A DNA stretch of 64,000 bases from JAGRKR01 sp041397725 (lineage in GTDB: Bacteria > Pseudomonadota > Alphaproteobacteria > Rhizobiales > Hyphomicrobiaceae): positions 1 to 64,000 of the forward strand of contig JAWKVZ010000002.1 in assembly GCA_041397725.1 (NCBI GenBank). The letters are read 5' to 3'. The notes under the pieces are model-generated. The model had not been told where the DNA came from. It worked only from the letters and a program-made list of their open reading frames with translations, and did not search any database. Positions 1 to 8,629 of the stretch are shown here, piece by piece. Within the stretch, counting starts at the first letter, position 1, and each line of letters starts with the position of its first letter. The translations under genes were made by a program, and so were the position numbers.

Positions 1-1
1 C

Positions 2-769
2 GTCGTGCACACGGCGACCTCGACGCTCGCCAACGGCGTCTCGCATTCGCCGACCGAGCGGGTCGTGCGCAACCTGCGCCGGCGTGGCTACAACGTGCCG
101 CTCGATCTCGATGGCGTTTCCGAGGTCGCCGAGCGGCTCGCCTACATCGCCGAGATGGAGGGCAAGCCCGTCGGCACGCCCAACGAGTACGACGAGTTCC
201 ATTTCCAGCATCAGTGCCCGGGCGGCATGGTCTCGAACCTCGCCTATCAGCTCGAGACGATGGGGCTCAAGCACCGCCTCGAAGACATCCTCGCGGAGGC
301 CTGGCACGTGCGCGAGGATCTCGGCTATCCGATCGTCGTCAGCCCGTTCGCGCAGTACATCGTCACGCAGGCCGTGCTCAACGTCATGGGACGCGACAAG
401 GGGCACGAGCGCTACGACACGGTTCCGGACGAGGTTCGTCTCTACGTGCGTGGTGGCTACGGCGAGATCGCCGGTCCGATCGACCCCAACCTCTACGACA
501 AGATCACGCGCGGCGCCGAGCCGATCAAGGAGCGGCCCGGAGCGCTGGTTCCACCGGCGCTCGAGCGCATTCGCAAGACGCGCGGGCCGTTCGCCTCCGA
601 CGACGATCTGCTGCTGGCTGCCTTCTACGACCAGACGCAGTATCAGTCGCTCAAGGATGCCGGCCCGATCAAGACCGAGTATCCGATCATGGAGACGCCG
701 CTGCTGACGCTCGTCAAGGAGCTCGGCAATCGGCCGGGTGTGCGCAGCTTCCAGCTCCGGAGCGTCTGA
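2..769 (+). CDS. Carboxyltransferase-like (PYC/OADA family) protein, 5'-truncated
   Basis: The open frame enters from the left edge, so the N-terminus and the catalytic TIM-barrel start are missing; about 255 C-terminal residues remain. They match the C-terminal half of the pyruvate carboxylase/oxaloacetate decarboxylase alpha/transcarboxylase 5S family: QCPGGMVSNL (the usual QxPGGM.SNL), then DLGYPIVVSPFAQ and a TQAVLNV stretch. No biotinyl domain follows; the protein ends at FQLRSV. It is a paralogue of the complete gene at 3589-5040 and converges on the GST gene. Whether the metal-binding lysine is conserved cannot be seen because it lies outside the window. Reaction and substrate are unknown. 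Confidence 0.85.
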   Translation, partial: VVHTATSTLANGVSHSPTERVVRNLRRRGYNVPLDLDGVSEVAERLAYIAEMEGKPVGTPNEYDEFHFQHQCPGGMVSNLAYQLETMGLKHRLEDILAEAWHVREDLGYPIVVSPFAQYIVTQAVLNVMGRDKGHERYDTVPDEVRLYVRGGYGEIAGPIDPNLYDKITRGAEPIKERPGALVPPALERIRKTRGPFASDDDLLLAAFYDQTQYQSLKDAGPIKTEYPIMETPLLTLVKELGNRPGVRSFQLRSV

Positions 770-777
770 CGGCAGCC

Positions 778-1473
778 TCAGTCGCGCGCGGTCGGCGCCT
801 TGCGGGCGTAACCGTCGAAGAGGTCGAGCATGCGCTCGAACCACTGGCCGACCGCGGTCTTCGGATCATGGATGGGCTCGGCGCTGACGTAATGGCCCCA
901 GGCGAGCGAGCCGAACAGCGCATGGTCGGCATAGCTCGGCGCGCCGCCGCCCAGGAAGGCGTGCTCGGCAAGCGTGAGCTCGGCCGGTTGCAGGGCCTGT
1001 GCGAGGCGGGCGCGAGCGCCGGCGCGGTCGGCGCAGAACGCCTCGAGGGTCATGCCGATCATCTCCTCGCGCGCCTTGCGGAAGTAGGCGCGCTGGGTGT
1101 CTTCGATCTGGTTGTGCACGTCCATGAACAGGATGGGGCGGAGCGCCGGCAGCACGTTCGTATCGGCCCACTGCGCGATGAAGCGCGCGTGTGCGCGGGC
1201 GGCCTCGTCCTTCATGAGCATGGGCCGGTCGGGGTAGCGCTCGTCGAGATAGAGGGCGATCTGCCAGCTGTCGTTCACCCAGCGATCGCCGTCGACGATC
1301 ACGGGAACCCGACCCTGTCCGGTCGGCGCCAGTATCGCCTTGTCGGTGTAGGTCCACGGCACCGTCTCGAAGTCGACGCCCTTGTGCTTCAGGGCCATCT
1401 TTGCGCGCCAGCAATAGGGACTGAAACGCAGCTCGTGGCGGGCGCCGCGCAGGTCGTACATGCGAATGGTCAT
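778..1473 (-). CDS. Glutathione S-transferase family protein
   Basis: 231 aa. The N-terminal thioredoxin-like half contains FSPYCWRAKMALKHKG (the usual S-P-x-C/S region of beta/zeta-like GSTs), GRVPVIVDGDRWVNDS with the cis-proline, and SWQIALYLDERYPDR. The C-terminal half is helical. The start was chosen at MTIRMYDLRG because the fold begins there; the frame stays open upstream, but into the neighbouring enolase-superfamily gene. It is last in a minus-strand series starting at 5040, 11 bp after the enolase-family gene. Possible roles are glutathione conjugation, isomerisation or lyase chemistry in the same pathway; the sequence does not decide which. Confidence 0.85.
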   Translation of the reverse strand: MTIRMYDLRGARHELRFSPYCWRAKMALKHKGVDFETVPWTYTDKAILAPTGQGRVPVIVDGDRWVNDSWQIALYLDERYPDRPMLMKDEAARAHARFIAQWADTNVLPALRPILFMDVHNQIEDTQRAYFRKAREEMIGMTLEAFCADRAGARARLAQALQPAELTLAEHAFLGGGAPSYADHALFGSLAWGHYVSAEPIHDPKTAVGQWFERMLDLFDGYARKAPTARD

Positions 1474-1484
1474 GATGGGGCTCT

Positions 1485-2666
1485 CTATCGATCGAAGGGC
1501 GAAGTCTCGAAGGTGGCGGAGCGGAACGCGGCCAGCGCGGCGAGGTCCGGCAGGATGCCGAGACCCGGGCCGCGCGGCAGCACGACGTGGCCGCTCGGGT
1601 CGAGCACGGGCTCGTAGAGCGCTGTGCGGAGCGGATTGGGATTGACGTCGACCTCGAGCAGTCCAGGCCCGCCCGCCGCGGCGAGCAGATGGGCGGAAGC
1701 CAGCAGGCCGACGCCGCCGCCGAGATAGTGGGGGCAGTACGTGAGGCCGGCGGCGATGGCGGCTCGCGCCACCGGGAAGCAGCCGGAGAAGCCGCCCCAT
1801 TTGGCCATGTCCGGCTGCAGGACGCCGAGGGTCCGGGACTGGATCGCCGCCTCGAACACCCCGTCTCCGAGCATATTCTCGCCGGCCGCGAGCGGCATCG
1901 GCGCTTCGCCTGCGAGCACGCGCCACTCGTGTTCGGGCGCATCGGCGGCGAGCGGCTCCTCCAGCCAGCCGAGCTGAGGCAGCTCCTGCTGCCGGACGAA
2001 GGCCAGAGCGCCCTCGAGTGTCCAGCCCTGGTTGGCGTCCGCCATCATCGCCGTGCCGGCTGGCGCCGCCGCGCGCGCCTCGTGGATGAGACGCAACTCG
2101 TCAATGCCCTGGAAGCCGACCTTGATCTTGAAGGCGCGATAGCCCTCGCCGGCCGCGCGTTCGATGAGCTCCGGCGCCACGCGCACGTCGATACCGCTCG
2201 CGTAGGCCGGCACGGATGCGCTGCAATCGTCGGCCAGCAGCCGGCAGACCGGCACGCCGGCCTTGCGGGCTGCGAGATCCCAGAGCGCCATGTCGAGGCC
2301 GCCGATCACCTGCGCGAACGGTCCGGGCTCGGCGGCCTGGATGGCGAGAATGCGGGTCGCGGCGGTCATGTGACGGTAGCCGTCCGAGGGATTCGCGAAC
2401 GTGCGGCCGAGGGCGAGCGGTCCGAGATCGAGAGCGGCGAGCCGCGCCCGGTGCTCGGCGCCGCAGCTCGGGAAGTTGCACCAGATCTCGCCGTAGCCGA
2501 CCGCTCCGTCGCGGTCCTCCACTTCGAGGATCACGGCGGCGCGCTCGCGCATGATGCCGAACGAGGTCGCCACCGGCTTGGCGAGCGGCGTGCGGAAGAC
2601 GTGAGCGCGGATCGCGGCAAGCGTGAGGGGAGCGGTTGACGTGGCGCTCTGGCGCGAGGCGGTCAT
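1485..2666 (-). CDS. Mandelate racemase-type enolase superfamily enzyme
   Basis: 393 aa. The N-terminal capping domain is followed by the (beta/alpha)7-beta barrel. Catalytic motifs visible: K-I-K at about 180-182, metal ligands Asp210 (MMADANQGW), Glu in WLEEP (about 236) and Glu263 (AAGENM), then Asp286 (LQPDMAKWGG) and His313 (YCPHYLGGG). The KxK plus Asp/His dyad is typical of the mandelate racemase subgroup, which abstracts a proton alpha to a carboxylate (racemases, sugar-acid dehydratases). Start is the ATG preceded by GGAAGGA; an upstream in-frame start would add 29 low-quality residues. It sits between the SDR and GST genes in the minus-strand series. Substrate cannot be assigned. 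Confidence 0.88.
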   Translation of the reverse strand: MTASRQSATSTAPLTLAAIRAHVFRTPLAKPVATSFGIMRERAAVILEVEDRDGAVGYGEIWCNFPSCGAEHRARLAALDLGPLALGRTFANPSDGYRHMTAATRILAIQAAEPGPFAQVIGGLDMALWDLAARKAGVPVCRLLADDCSASVPAYASGIDVRVAPELIERAAGEGYRAFKIKVGFQGIDELRLIHEARAAAPAGTAMMADANQGWTLEGALAFVRQQELPQLGWLEEPLAADAPEHEWRVLAGEAPMPLAAGENMLGDGVFEAAIQSRTLGVLQPDMAKWGGFSGCFPVARAAIAAGLTYCPHYLGGGVGLLASAHLLAAAGGPGLLEVDVNPNPLRTALYEPVLDPSGHVVLPRGPGLGILPDLAALAAFRSATFETSPFDR

Positions 2667-2771
2667 CTCGTGTCCTTCCGGTCGTGGCGAGTCGATGGCG
2701 GTGCGCCATCTTTGGCTGCTGGGTCGGCGAGTCAAGCGGCGAGTTCGCGCCACGCGCGCGGCAGGGCCACG

Positions 2772-3536
2772 CTACATCGGCAGCCAGCCGCCGCCTACGT
2801 CGATGCTGACGCCCGTGATGTAGCTCGCGCGTGGGCTGCATAGGAATTCGACGGCCTGGCCGACCTCCTCCGGCTTGCCGAGACGGCCGAGGGCGATGCT
2901 GGGCAGGAGCGCGTTGTTGAAGGCCTCGCCCGCCTCGCGCACCATGTCCGTGTCGATGCGGCCCGGCAGGATGCCGTTGACGCGGATGCCGTACTTGCCG
3001 AGATCGATGGCCGCGGCCCTGACGAGACCGATCACGGCCGTCTTCGACACGGTGTAGTAGGAGCCGGTGAGCGCCAGCCCGATGCGGCCGGCGAGCGAGC
3101 TCACGGCCACGACGGCGCCGCCACCGCGCGCCCTGAAGCCCGGCGTCACCGCGCGGATGCCGTGGAGAACGCCGCCGACGTTGACGTCCATGACCTCCTG
3201 CCAGAGTTCCGGCTCGACCTCCTCGAACGGGATCTTCCGCCCGTCCCGCTTCGGCGAGATGCCGGCGTTGCAGACGAGCGCTGTCACGGGGCCGAGCGCA
3301 CTCTCGACCTTGGCGACGGCGTCGCCCCAGGCGGACGCGTCCTCGACAGCGAATTTCAGCGGCACGGCCGTGATCCCGTCTCCGGCCAGCGTTTCGACCG
3401 CGCGCGCCAGCGTCTCGTCGCGCGTGCCGGAGATCGCGACCTTCCAGCCGGCCTGGCCCATGACCCGCGCCGTGCCGAGGCCGATGCCGCGGCTGCCGCC
3501 CGTGATCAGGACGACGCTTTCCTTTGGCGTTCCCAT
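2772..3536 (-). CDS. SDR family NAD(P)-dependent oxidoreductase
   Basis: 254 aa classical short-chain dehydrogenase. TGGSRGIG cofactor loop near residue 12, VCNAGIS, a serine in AVSSLAGR, and the YYTVSK catalytic Tyr/Lys. The C-terminal DVGGGWLPM is the usual end of FabG-like enzymes. A GGGAG-type ribosome-binding site precedes the ATG. It lies 105 bp from the enolase-family gene and 52 bp downstream of the carboxyltransferase-like gene on the same strand. It probably oxidises or reduces an intermediate of the same pathway. FabG for fatty acid synthesis is less likely because no acp or fab genes are nearby. Confidence 0.88.
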   Translation of the reverse strand: MGTPKESVVLITGGSRGIGLGTARVMGQAGWKVAISGTRDETLARAVETLAGDGITAVPLKFAVEDASAWGDAVAKVESALGPVTALVCNAGISPKRDGRKIPFEEVEPELWQEVMDVNVGGVLHGIRAVTPGFRARGGGAVVAVSSLAGRIGLALTGSYYTVSKTAVIGLVRAAAIDLGKYGIRVNGILPGRIDTDMVREAGEAFNNALLPSIALGRLGKPEEVGQAVEFLCSPRASYITGVSIDVGGGWLPM

Positions 3537-3588
3537 TCTCTTGCTCCCATGGTCTGGTCTTGATGCCGGCTTATGCGTCGGTTGCGCC

Positions 3589-5040
3589 TCAGCGCATGGC
3601 GAGCCGGACGCCGGACTTCTCGAGTGTGATGAAGGCGCGCTTCTGGCGTCGTGACAGCTCGCGGATCAGGTGCAGCAGCGGCTGGTCGGCAATCGCGAAG
3701 GCGTCGTAGTCCGGGCGTGCCGACAGCGCCGTATCGACGAGCCCCTTGTCGAACGAATAGCGCAGCAGGATCTCGTCGTCGTCGGCGTGGGGGTAGAGCT
3801 TGCGCAATTGGGGCACGATCGGCTCGAGCTTGGGCGGCGTCAGCGGGATGGTGCGCGAGCCGCGCTCGACGATGCGGTCGAGCACGTCGGGTTTCACCGG
3901 CGCCAGCAGCTTGCCGTAATAGCCGAGGGCGTACTTCTTCACCTCGACCGGCACCACCGAGTAGCGGTCGCCCGTTACGACATTGAGCGTCGCCTGCACG
4001 CCGATGAGCTGGGCGAAGGGCGTGACCTGGATGGGATAGCCGAGGTCGGCGCGCACACGAGCGCTCTCCTCCAGCACTTCGGGCAGCTTGTGACCGAGGC
4101 CCGCCGCTTCGAGCTGTGCCTTGAGGTTGGAATGAACGCCGCCTGGAATCTGATGCTCGAGGTAGGAGGCTTCGAAGTCGCGCGGTTCGCCTTTCGGCTT
4201 GCCCGTGCGCTCGGCGAGATGGTCGAGATAGGCCGAGATGCCGGCGACCACGTCGTCGTTGGTGTCGACCTCATAGCCCGACGCGCGCAGATTGCGCACG
4301 GTCGTGGCGACTGAAGGCGGCGCATTGGAGTCGGCGAGGGGGGCGATGGACGTGTAGAGGTGATCGACGCCATGGGCCACGGACTCGAGATACGCGCGCT
4401 GCGGCAGGCCGATGAGGCCGTGGCTGTGCAGGCCCAGCGGTACGTCGCCGATCGCGGCCTTGAGGGCGGGCACCAGCGTCGCCGCGCGTTCCGGCGTCAG
4501 GATGCCGCTGGCATCCTCGATCATCAGGGCGTCGACGCCGATCCGGTCGATGAACTCGCGCGCCTTGGCGACATAGAGCGCGTCCGTGTGGACGGGGCTC
4601 AACGAGTAGGTCAGCCAGCCGGTGACGTAGGCGCCGAGCTCCCGCGATCGCTTGATCGCCGCATCGAGATTGTCGAGGTCGTGCAGGCCGTCGAAAGCGA
4701 CGAAGCGGCGGATGCCGTTGGCGATCAGCCGCTCGGCCCAGAGCACGGACAGGTCGTCCGGCACGAGGTCGAAGCCCATCACGCACTTGGAGCGGAGCAA
4801 GGCCTGCATCGGCGCGCGTGTGATCCGCTCCCGCAACAGCCTGAGCCGCTCCCAGGGGTTCTCTCCGAGATAGCGGACCGAGGCATCGAACTGCACGGCG
4901 CCGGCGACCTCGATGACGTCGAAGCCGGCCTTGTCGAGCTCGGCGGCGATCGGCAGCATCATGGCGGTCGACATGCGCGTGGCCCACAAGCACTGCTGGG
5001 CATCCCTCAGTGTCGTGTCGACAATTCCAATTCTGCGCAT
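3589..5040 (-). CDS. HMGL/PYC carboxyltransferase-fold protein lacking the carbamylated lysine
   Basis: 483 aa, closest by motif to transcarboxylase 5S/pyruvate carboxylase CT domain: DTTLRDAQQCLWATRM at 8-23 with metal ligand Asp13, SPVHT at 148-152, His205 and His207 in LHSHGL, QIPGGVHSNL and DLGYPIQVTPFAQ. In biotin-dependent members the metal is also held by a carbamylated Lys in a KDMA/KDMAG motif; here the aligned position is Glu175 (MIEDASGIL). No biotinyl domain is present and no biotin carboxylase is in the window. The start MRRIGIVDTTLRD fits the family; upstream in-frame sequence is non-homologous. It is first of a minus-strand series and divergent from the TRAP operon. Likely a lyase, aldolase or decarboxylase; function unknown. 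Confidence 0.85.
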   Translation of the reverse strand: MRRIGIVDTTLRDAQQCLWATRMSTAMMLPIAAELDKAGFDVIEVAGAVQFDASVRYLGENPWERLRLLRERITRAPMQALLRSKCVMGFDLVPDDLSVLWAERLIANGIRRFVAFDGLHDLDNLDAAIKRSRELGAYVTGWLTYSLSPVHTDALYVAKAREFIDRIGVDALMIEDASGILTPERAATLVPALKAAIGDVPLGLHSHGLIGLPQRAYLESVAHGVDHLYTSIAPLADSNAPPSVATTVRNLRASGYEVDTNDDVVAGISAYLDHLAERTGKPKGEPRDFEASYLEHQIPGGVHSNLKAQLEAAGLGHKLPEVLEESARVRADLGYPIQVTPFAQLIGVQATLNVVTGDRYSVVPVEVKKYALGYYGKLLAPVKPDVLDRIVERGSRTIPLTPPKLEPIVPQLRKLYPHADDDEILLRYSFDKGLVDTALSARPDYDAFAIADQPLLHLIRELSRRQKRAFITLEKSGVRLAMR

Positions 5041-5221
5041 GCCGTGTCTCCCCTTGCCTGGCCGTGCGGTTCGCGCCTCGCCCTCGGTGGGCGAAGATGC
5101 GCGTAAGCCGGCAGGACTTGCAAGACCTGTGATGCCCTGGCGCCTCACACGCCTGTCAGATGTCTGCGTGAAGGCGTGCTCCGCGTAAATGGCTTCCCGT
5201 TCAGGAGATCATTTGTTAGGC

Positions 5222-5247
5222 TTCGTCTCAAGTTGCTTGAAGACGAA
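5222..5247. promoter_or_regulatory. Imperfect palindrome upstream of the TRAP operon
   Basis: TTCGTCT at 5222-5228 is mirrored by AGACGAA at 5241-5247. The inner CAAG/CTTG pairs continue the symmetry around a TTG centre, with one bulged base. It lies 20 bp before the TRAP binding-protein start and just before its GGGAGGAAA ribosome-binding site, in the divergent intergenic region 5041-5267. It could be a dimeric repressor operator for both arms of the cluster, or a hairpin in the 5' leader. The sequence does not distinguish these. Confidence 0.5.
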
Positions 5248-5267
5248 AATCAACGGGAGGAAATCCG

Positions 5268-6575
5268 ATGAAGCGTTACAAGGAGCTGGTGCGCGCTGCC
5301 GGGCGGAGAGAGCTCGAGCCGTTCGTGAACGAGCAGACCCTCGATACGACCAAGAGCCTGGCGATCAAGGCAGGTGGCGTGTCGCGTCGCGATTTCATGC
5401 GTATCGCCAGGACCTATGGCCTCACCTCGACCTACCTGGCGCTTGGCGCCATGGGCGGCATGGTCACGGCCGAGGCGCTCGCCAAGGAGGTCACCACGAC
5501 CTACAAGCGGCGCATGAAGAAGCCGGCCAAGTTCACGCTGCGGCTCGGCACGATTTACAACGACAACCACGTGATGATCCAGCGCGCCGGCGCCTACGAC
5601 TTCGCACGCGACCTTGAGGAGCGGACGGACGGCGAGATCCGCATCAACATGCTCAACGCCGGCTCGGTCTGCGCCGAGGAGCGCTGCATCCAGCAGGCGA
5701 TGCAGGGCGTGCTCGACATCGGCACGTCGTCGACACAGAACGCCTCGGGCGCAGCCCCCTGGCTCAACGCCCTCGACTTCCCGTACATGTTCCAGTCGGC
5801 GGGTCAGATCTATCACTTCCTCTACAACCCTGAGTCCGAGGCGCTCTTCCGCAAGGTCTATCGCGAGAAGCACAAGATGGAGTTCCTGTTCTCGCTCTGC
5901 GAGCTGCGGAATCTCTTCATGGGCGCCAAGTGGAAGGACAAGCCGCCGATCACCAGCGTCAAGCAGCTCGCCGGTACCAAGAACCGCGTGACCAATACGC
6001 AGCTCGGCCGCATCGCCATGCAGCTCATGGGGCTCAATCCCGTGCCGGTCGCGTGGGTCGAGACGCTGGATGCCATGAAGTCCGGTCTGATCGACGGCAT
6101 GGAAACCTGGAGCACGGCGACGACGGCCTTCAACATCACGCCGGTGGTCAGCCAGTACGTTGGCCTCAAGTTCATCCCGGGCACCGGTCACACCGCCATG
6201 CGGTCGCAGACGTTCGACAAGCTCGGCTCGGCGCTGCAGGAGCAGGTTCTCGAGAGCGCCTATCTCACCCAGGTGACGGTGCAGTACAACAACGAGGCCG
6301 GTCTGGTGCAGGTGTCGGGCGAGGTGCCCAATCCTCCCAAGGACACGCTCTTTGGCAAGTACGGTGTCAAGATGAACTTCCTGACGCCGGCGGCGCTCAA
6401 GGAGGCCGAGGAGATCGCCAGCCCGAAGAAGCCCGAGTACAACACCTGGCACGAGCGCCTCAACAAGATGGCCGGCTTCAACGTCTACGAAAAGATGCTG
6501 CCGGTCGCGCGCCAATTCCCAGCCGATAAGCTCGCCATCGACGTCGAGCCGCGGCGCTGGTGGCGCAAGGGTTGA
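5268..6575 (+). CDS. TRAP transporter substrate-binding protein (DctP family), Tat-type signal
   Basis: 435 aa periplasmic binding protein of a tripartite ATP-independent transporter. A twin-arginine motif SRRDFM (Arg40-Arg41) is followed by a moderately hydrophobic segment and an ALA-K cleavage-like site near residue 70. The mature part has LRLGTIYNDNHVMIQRAGAYDFA and later GSVCAEERCIQQAMQG and GMETWSTATTAFN, consistent with DctP. The n-region of about 39 residues before the arginines is long. The GGGAGGAAA site directly upstream supports this start. DctQ and DctM follow. Substrates of this family are usually carboxylates or sulfonates; the ligand is unknown. Confidence 0.9.
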   Translation: MKRYKELVRAAGRRELEPFVNEQTLDTTKSLAIKAGGVSRRDFMRIARTYGLTSTYLALGAMGGMVTAEALAKEVTTTYKRRMKKPAKFTLRLGTIYNDNHVMIQRAGAYDFARDLEERTDGEIRINMLNAGSVCAEERCIQQAMQGVLDIGTSSTQNASGAAPWLNALDFPYMFQSAGQIYHFLYNPESEALFRKVYREKHKMEFLFSLCELRNLFMGAKWKDKPPITSVKQLAGTKNRVTNTQLGRIAMQLMGLNPVPVAWVETLDAMKSGLIDGMETWSTATTAFNITPVVSQYVGLKFIPGTGHTAMRSQTFDKLGSALQEQVLESAYLTQVTVQYNNEAGLVQVSGEVPNPPKDTLFGKYGVKMNFLTPAALKEAEEIASPKKPEYNTWHERLNKMAGFNVYEKMLPVARQFPADKLAIDVEPRRWWRKG

Positions 6576-6587
6576 CGCCGACAGGAC

Positions 6588-6609
6588 CGGGAGGGCATTC
6601 GCCCTCCCG
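6588..6609 (+). terminator. Intercistronic hairpin between TRAP P and Q genes
   Basis: Perfect 9-bp inverted repeat CGGGAGGGC/GCCCTCCCG with an ATTC loop, 13 bp after the binding-protein stop. No U-run follows directly. Such hairpins after a binding-protein gene commonly cause partial termination or protect upstream mRNA, giving more binding protein than permease. This role is inferred from position. Confidence 0.6.
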
Positions 6610-6710
6610 AGCCTTTCGTGCCGTCGAAGCCTAAGACATCCGTTTCTACGCTGAGCGACGAGGCAAGGTGGATTCGCATCCGCTTTGTCTTCTGTTGAGG
6701 AGCTTCGCCG

Positions 6711-7232
6711 ATGTCCGCCATGCTGGGGTGGCTCGACCGCAATCTCGAAAAGATCATCATCCTCACCGCCTATGTCGCTTGCGCGAGCATTGTCGCGGTC
6801 GAGGTGTTCAGGCGCTATGTGCTCTCGGTGCAGGCGCCGTGGAGCACGACCGTTCCGGCCTACATGTTCCTCTGGCTGACGTGGGTCGGGGCCGCCTACG
6901 GCATCAAGATCCGGGCGCATCTCGGCTTCTCCGAGCTGAGATCGCGCCTGTCGAAGCGATCGCAGTACGTGCTCATGCAGATCGACAACGTGCTGTTCCT
7001 GGTGCTGGCGACGGTGGTGATCTACTACGCCTCGGGGCTCCTCAAGCTGCAGTTCGACAACGCTTCCGTCGTGCCCGGCACCGACACGATCCCGCAGTGG
7101 TGGTTCTATTCGGCGACGCCGGTCGGCTGGACGCTGCTGGTCTTCCGCGTCCTGCAGAACATGTACCTCGACGCCCGCTCCATGCGGCGCGACGAGCCGT
7201 TCGTGCAACCCGGCCAGATCACCGCCGAATAG
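6711..7232 (+). CDS. TRAP transporter small permease (DctQ family)
   Basis: 173 aa with four predicted membrane helices (about 15-33, 48-66, 90-110, 128-148) and the DctQ pattern VEVFRRYVL, WLTWVGAAYGIK and RAHLGF in the second to third helix region. GAGGAG precedes the ATG. It pairs with the large permease that starts 11 bp downstream; the stop codon overlaps that gene's ribosome-binding site, suggesting coupling. It forms the integral membrane complex with DctM. Confidence 0.9.
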   Translation: MSAMLGWLDRNLEKIIILTAYVACASIVAVEVFRRYVLSVQAPWSTTVPAYMFLWLTWVGAAYGIKIRAHLGFSELRSRLSKRSQYVLMQIDNVLFLVLATVVIYYASGLLKLQFDNASVVPGTDTIPQWWFYSATPVGWTLLVFRVLQNMYLDARSMRRDEPFVQPGQITAE

Positions 7233-7243
7233 GAGCAGCGACA

Positions 7244-8569
7244 ATGATCGAGTTCCTGATGAGCCCCGGCGGTATCATGGCCATGGTCACGATCGTCGGC
7301 GTCCTTCTCTTCGTGCTCGGCTCGCCGATGTTCCTGGTGCTCGGGCTCTGGGTCGTGATGGCGCATCTCGTTTACGGATTTCCGCTCGAGAACGTCGGCT
7401 CGAGCATGTTCGAAGGCCTGAACAGTTTTGCACTGCTTGCCGCACCGCTCTTCATCCTGACGGGCGACCTCATTGGCGGTGGTGGTATCGCCAAGCGCAT
7501 CATCGATTTCACGTTGGCTGCGTTCGGCTGGTTGCGCGGCGGTCTCGGCATGGCCTCGATCACGGCGAGTGGCTTCTTCGCCGCCATCTCGGGCTCGAAT
7601 GCCGCGACGACGGCGACGATCGGCTCCATCACGTATCCTGCCATGGTCGAGGAGAAGTACGGCAAGAGCTTCGCCGCTGCCACGGCCGCAGCGGGCGGCA
7701 CCGTCGGTATCATCATCCCGCCGAGCATTCTCTTCATCGTCTACGGCTATCTCGTCAACGTGCCCATCTCCGAGCTGTTCCTCGCTGGCATCATTCCCGG
7801 CGCGATGCTCGTGGTGGCGATGCTGGTCACCTGCTTCATCGTCTCGACCTACAGGGGATACGGGATCTTGCGGCCACTCACTGTGCGGGGCGTCGTGCGG
7901 ACGACACCCGGCTTCAGCCTGGCGATCTTCGCGGTGGCGCTGGTGCTCTGGGGGCTCTACACCGGCGTCTTCTCGCCGACCGAGGCGGCGGCCGTGACGG
8001 TGGTCTACTGTCTTCTTGCGGGTTTCCTGCTGACGCGCGAGCTCAAGCTGAAGACGCTCCCGGATCTCATCTTCCGCTCCGGCATGATCGTCGGCATCAT
8101 CATGCCGTTGGTCGCCGTATCGCTCGTCATGCAGCAGATGTTCGCGGTCATGGGCGTCGATCGTGCCGTCGCCGACATGCTGAGCGGTCTCGGAGGCTAC
8201 TACGCCATTCTCGCCGCTTGCATGGTGGTCGTGTTCGTCGCGGGCATGCTGGTGGAATCCGTACCGATCACCATCATTTTCGCACCCATCATGGCGCCGG
8301 TGATCGTCAAGGCGGGCGGCGACCCCTTCCATTTCGCGGTGGTCTTCGTCGTCGGCACGGCCATCGGCTTCATCACGCCGCCGTTCGGGCTCAATCTGTT
8401 CGTCGCCTCGAGCGTGTCGGGCGTTCCCTATCTCAACATCGCACGCTATGTGATTCCCTATCTCGCGGCGCTCATTGTGACCTGGATCGTCATCGCGCTG
8501 GTGCCGGAAACCGCAACCTATCTGGCAAAGTTCGCAGGCCTGAAGGGTGGCGGACTGAGGATGAACTAG
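7244..8569 (+). CDS. TRAP transporter large permease (DctM family)
   Basis: 441 aa, about 12-13 hydrophobic segments. DctM signatures include FALLAAPLFILTGDL near 60, SGSNAATTATIGSI near 115, AAGGTVGIIIPPSILFIVYG near 150 and the C-terminal FITPPFGLNLFV. The ATG at 7244 is preceded by AGGAGCAGCGACA; longer in-frame extension overlaps DctQ and is not homologous. It uses a sodium or proton gradient to import the ligand delivered by the binding protein. It is followed within 60 bp by the acyl-CoA synthetase, suggesting that the imported acid is CoA-activated (inference). Confidence 0.92.
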   Translation: MIEFLMSPGGIMAMVTIVGVLLFVLGSPMFLVLGLWVVMAHLVYGFPLENVGSSMFEGLNSFALLAAPLFILTGDLIGGGGIAKRIIDFTLAAFGWLRGGLGMASITASGFFAAISGSNAATTATIGSITYPAMVEEKYGKSFAAATAAAGGTVGIIIPPSILFIVYGYLVNVPISELFLAGIIPGAMLVVAMLVTCFIVSTYRGYGILRPLTVRGVVRTTPGFSLAIFAVALVLWGLYTGVFSPTEAAAVTVVYCLLAGFLLTRELKLKTLPDLIFRSGMIVGIIMPLVAVSLVMQQMFAVMGVDRAVADMLSGLGGYYAILAACMVVVFVAGMLVESVPITIIFAPIMAPVIVKAGGDPFHFAVVFVVGTAIGFITPPFGLNLFVASSVSGVPYLNIARYVIPYLAALIVTWIVIALVPETATYLAKFAGLKGGGLRMN

Positions 8570-8629
8570 GGCGTGGAAGCTTGGTCGAGATGCGGCACGC
8601 GATGACTGTCAGACTGGAGACTTGAGCGG

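Noticed and set aside
5250..7244. Minus-strand open frame of about 660 codons opposite the TRAP genes
   Set aside because: Antisense to TRAP P and Q, no motifs, His/Arg/Asp-rich composition.
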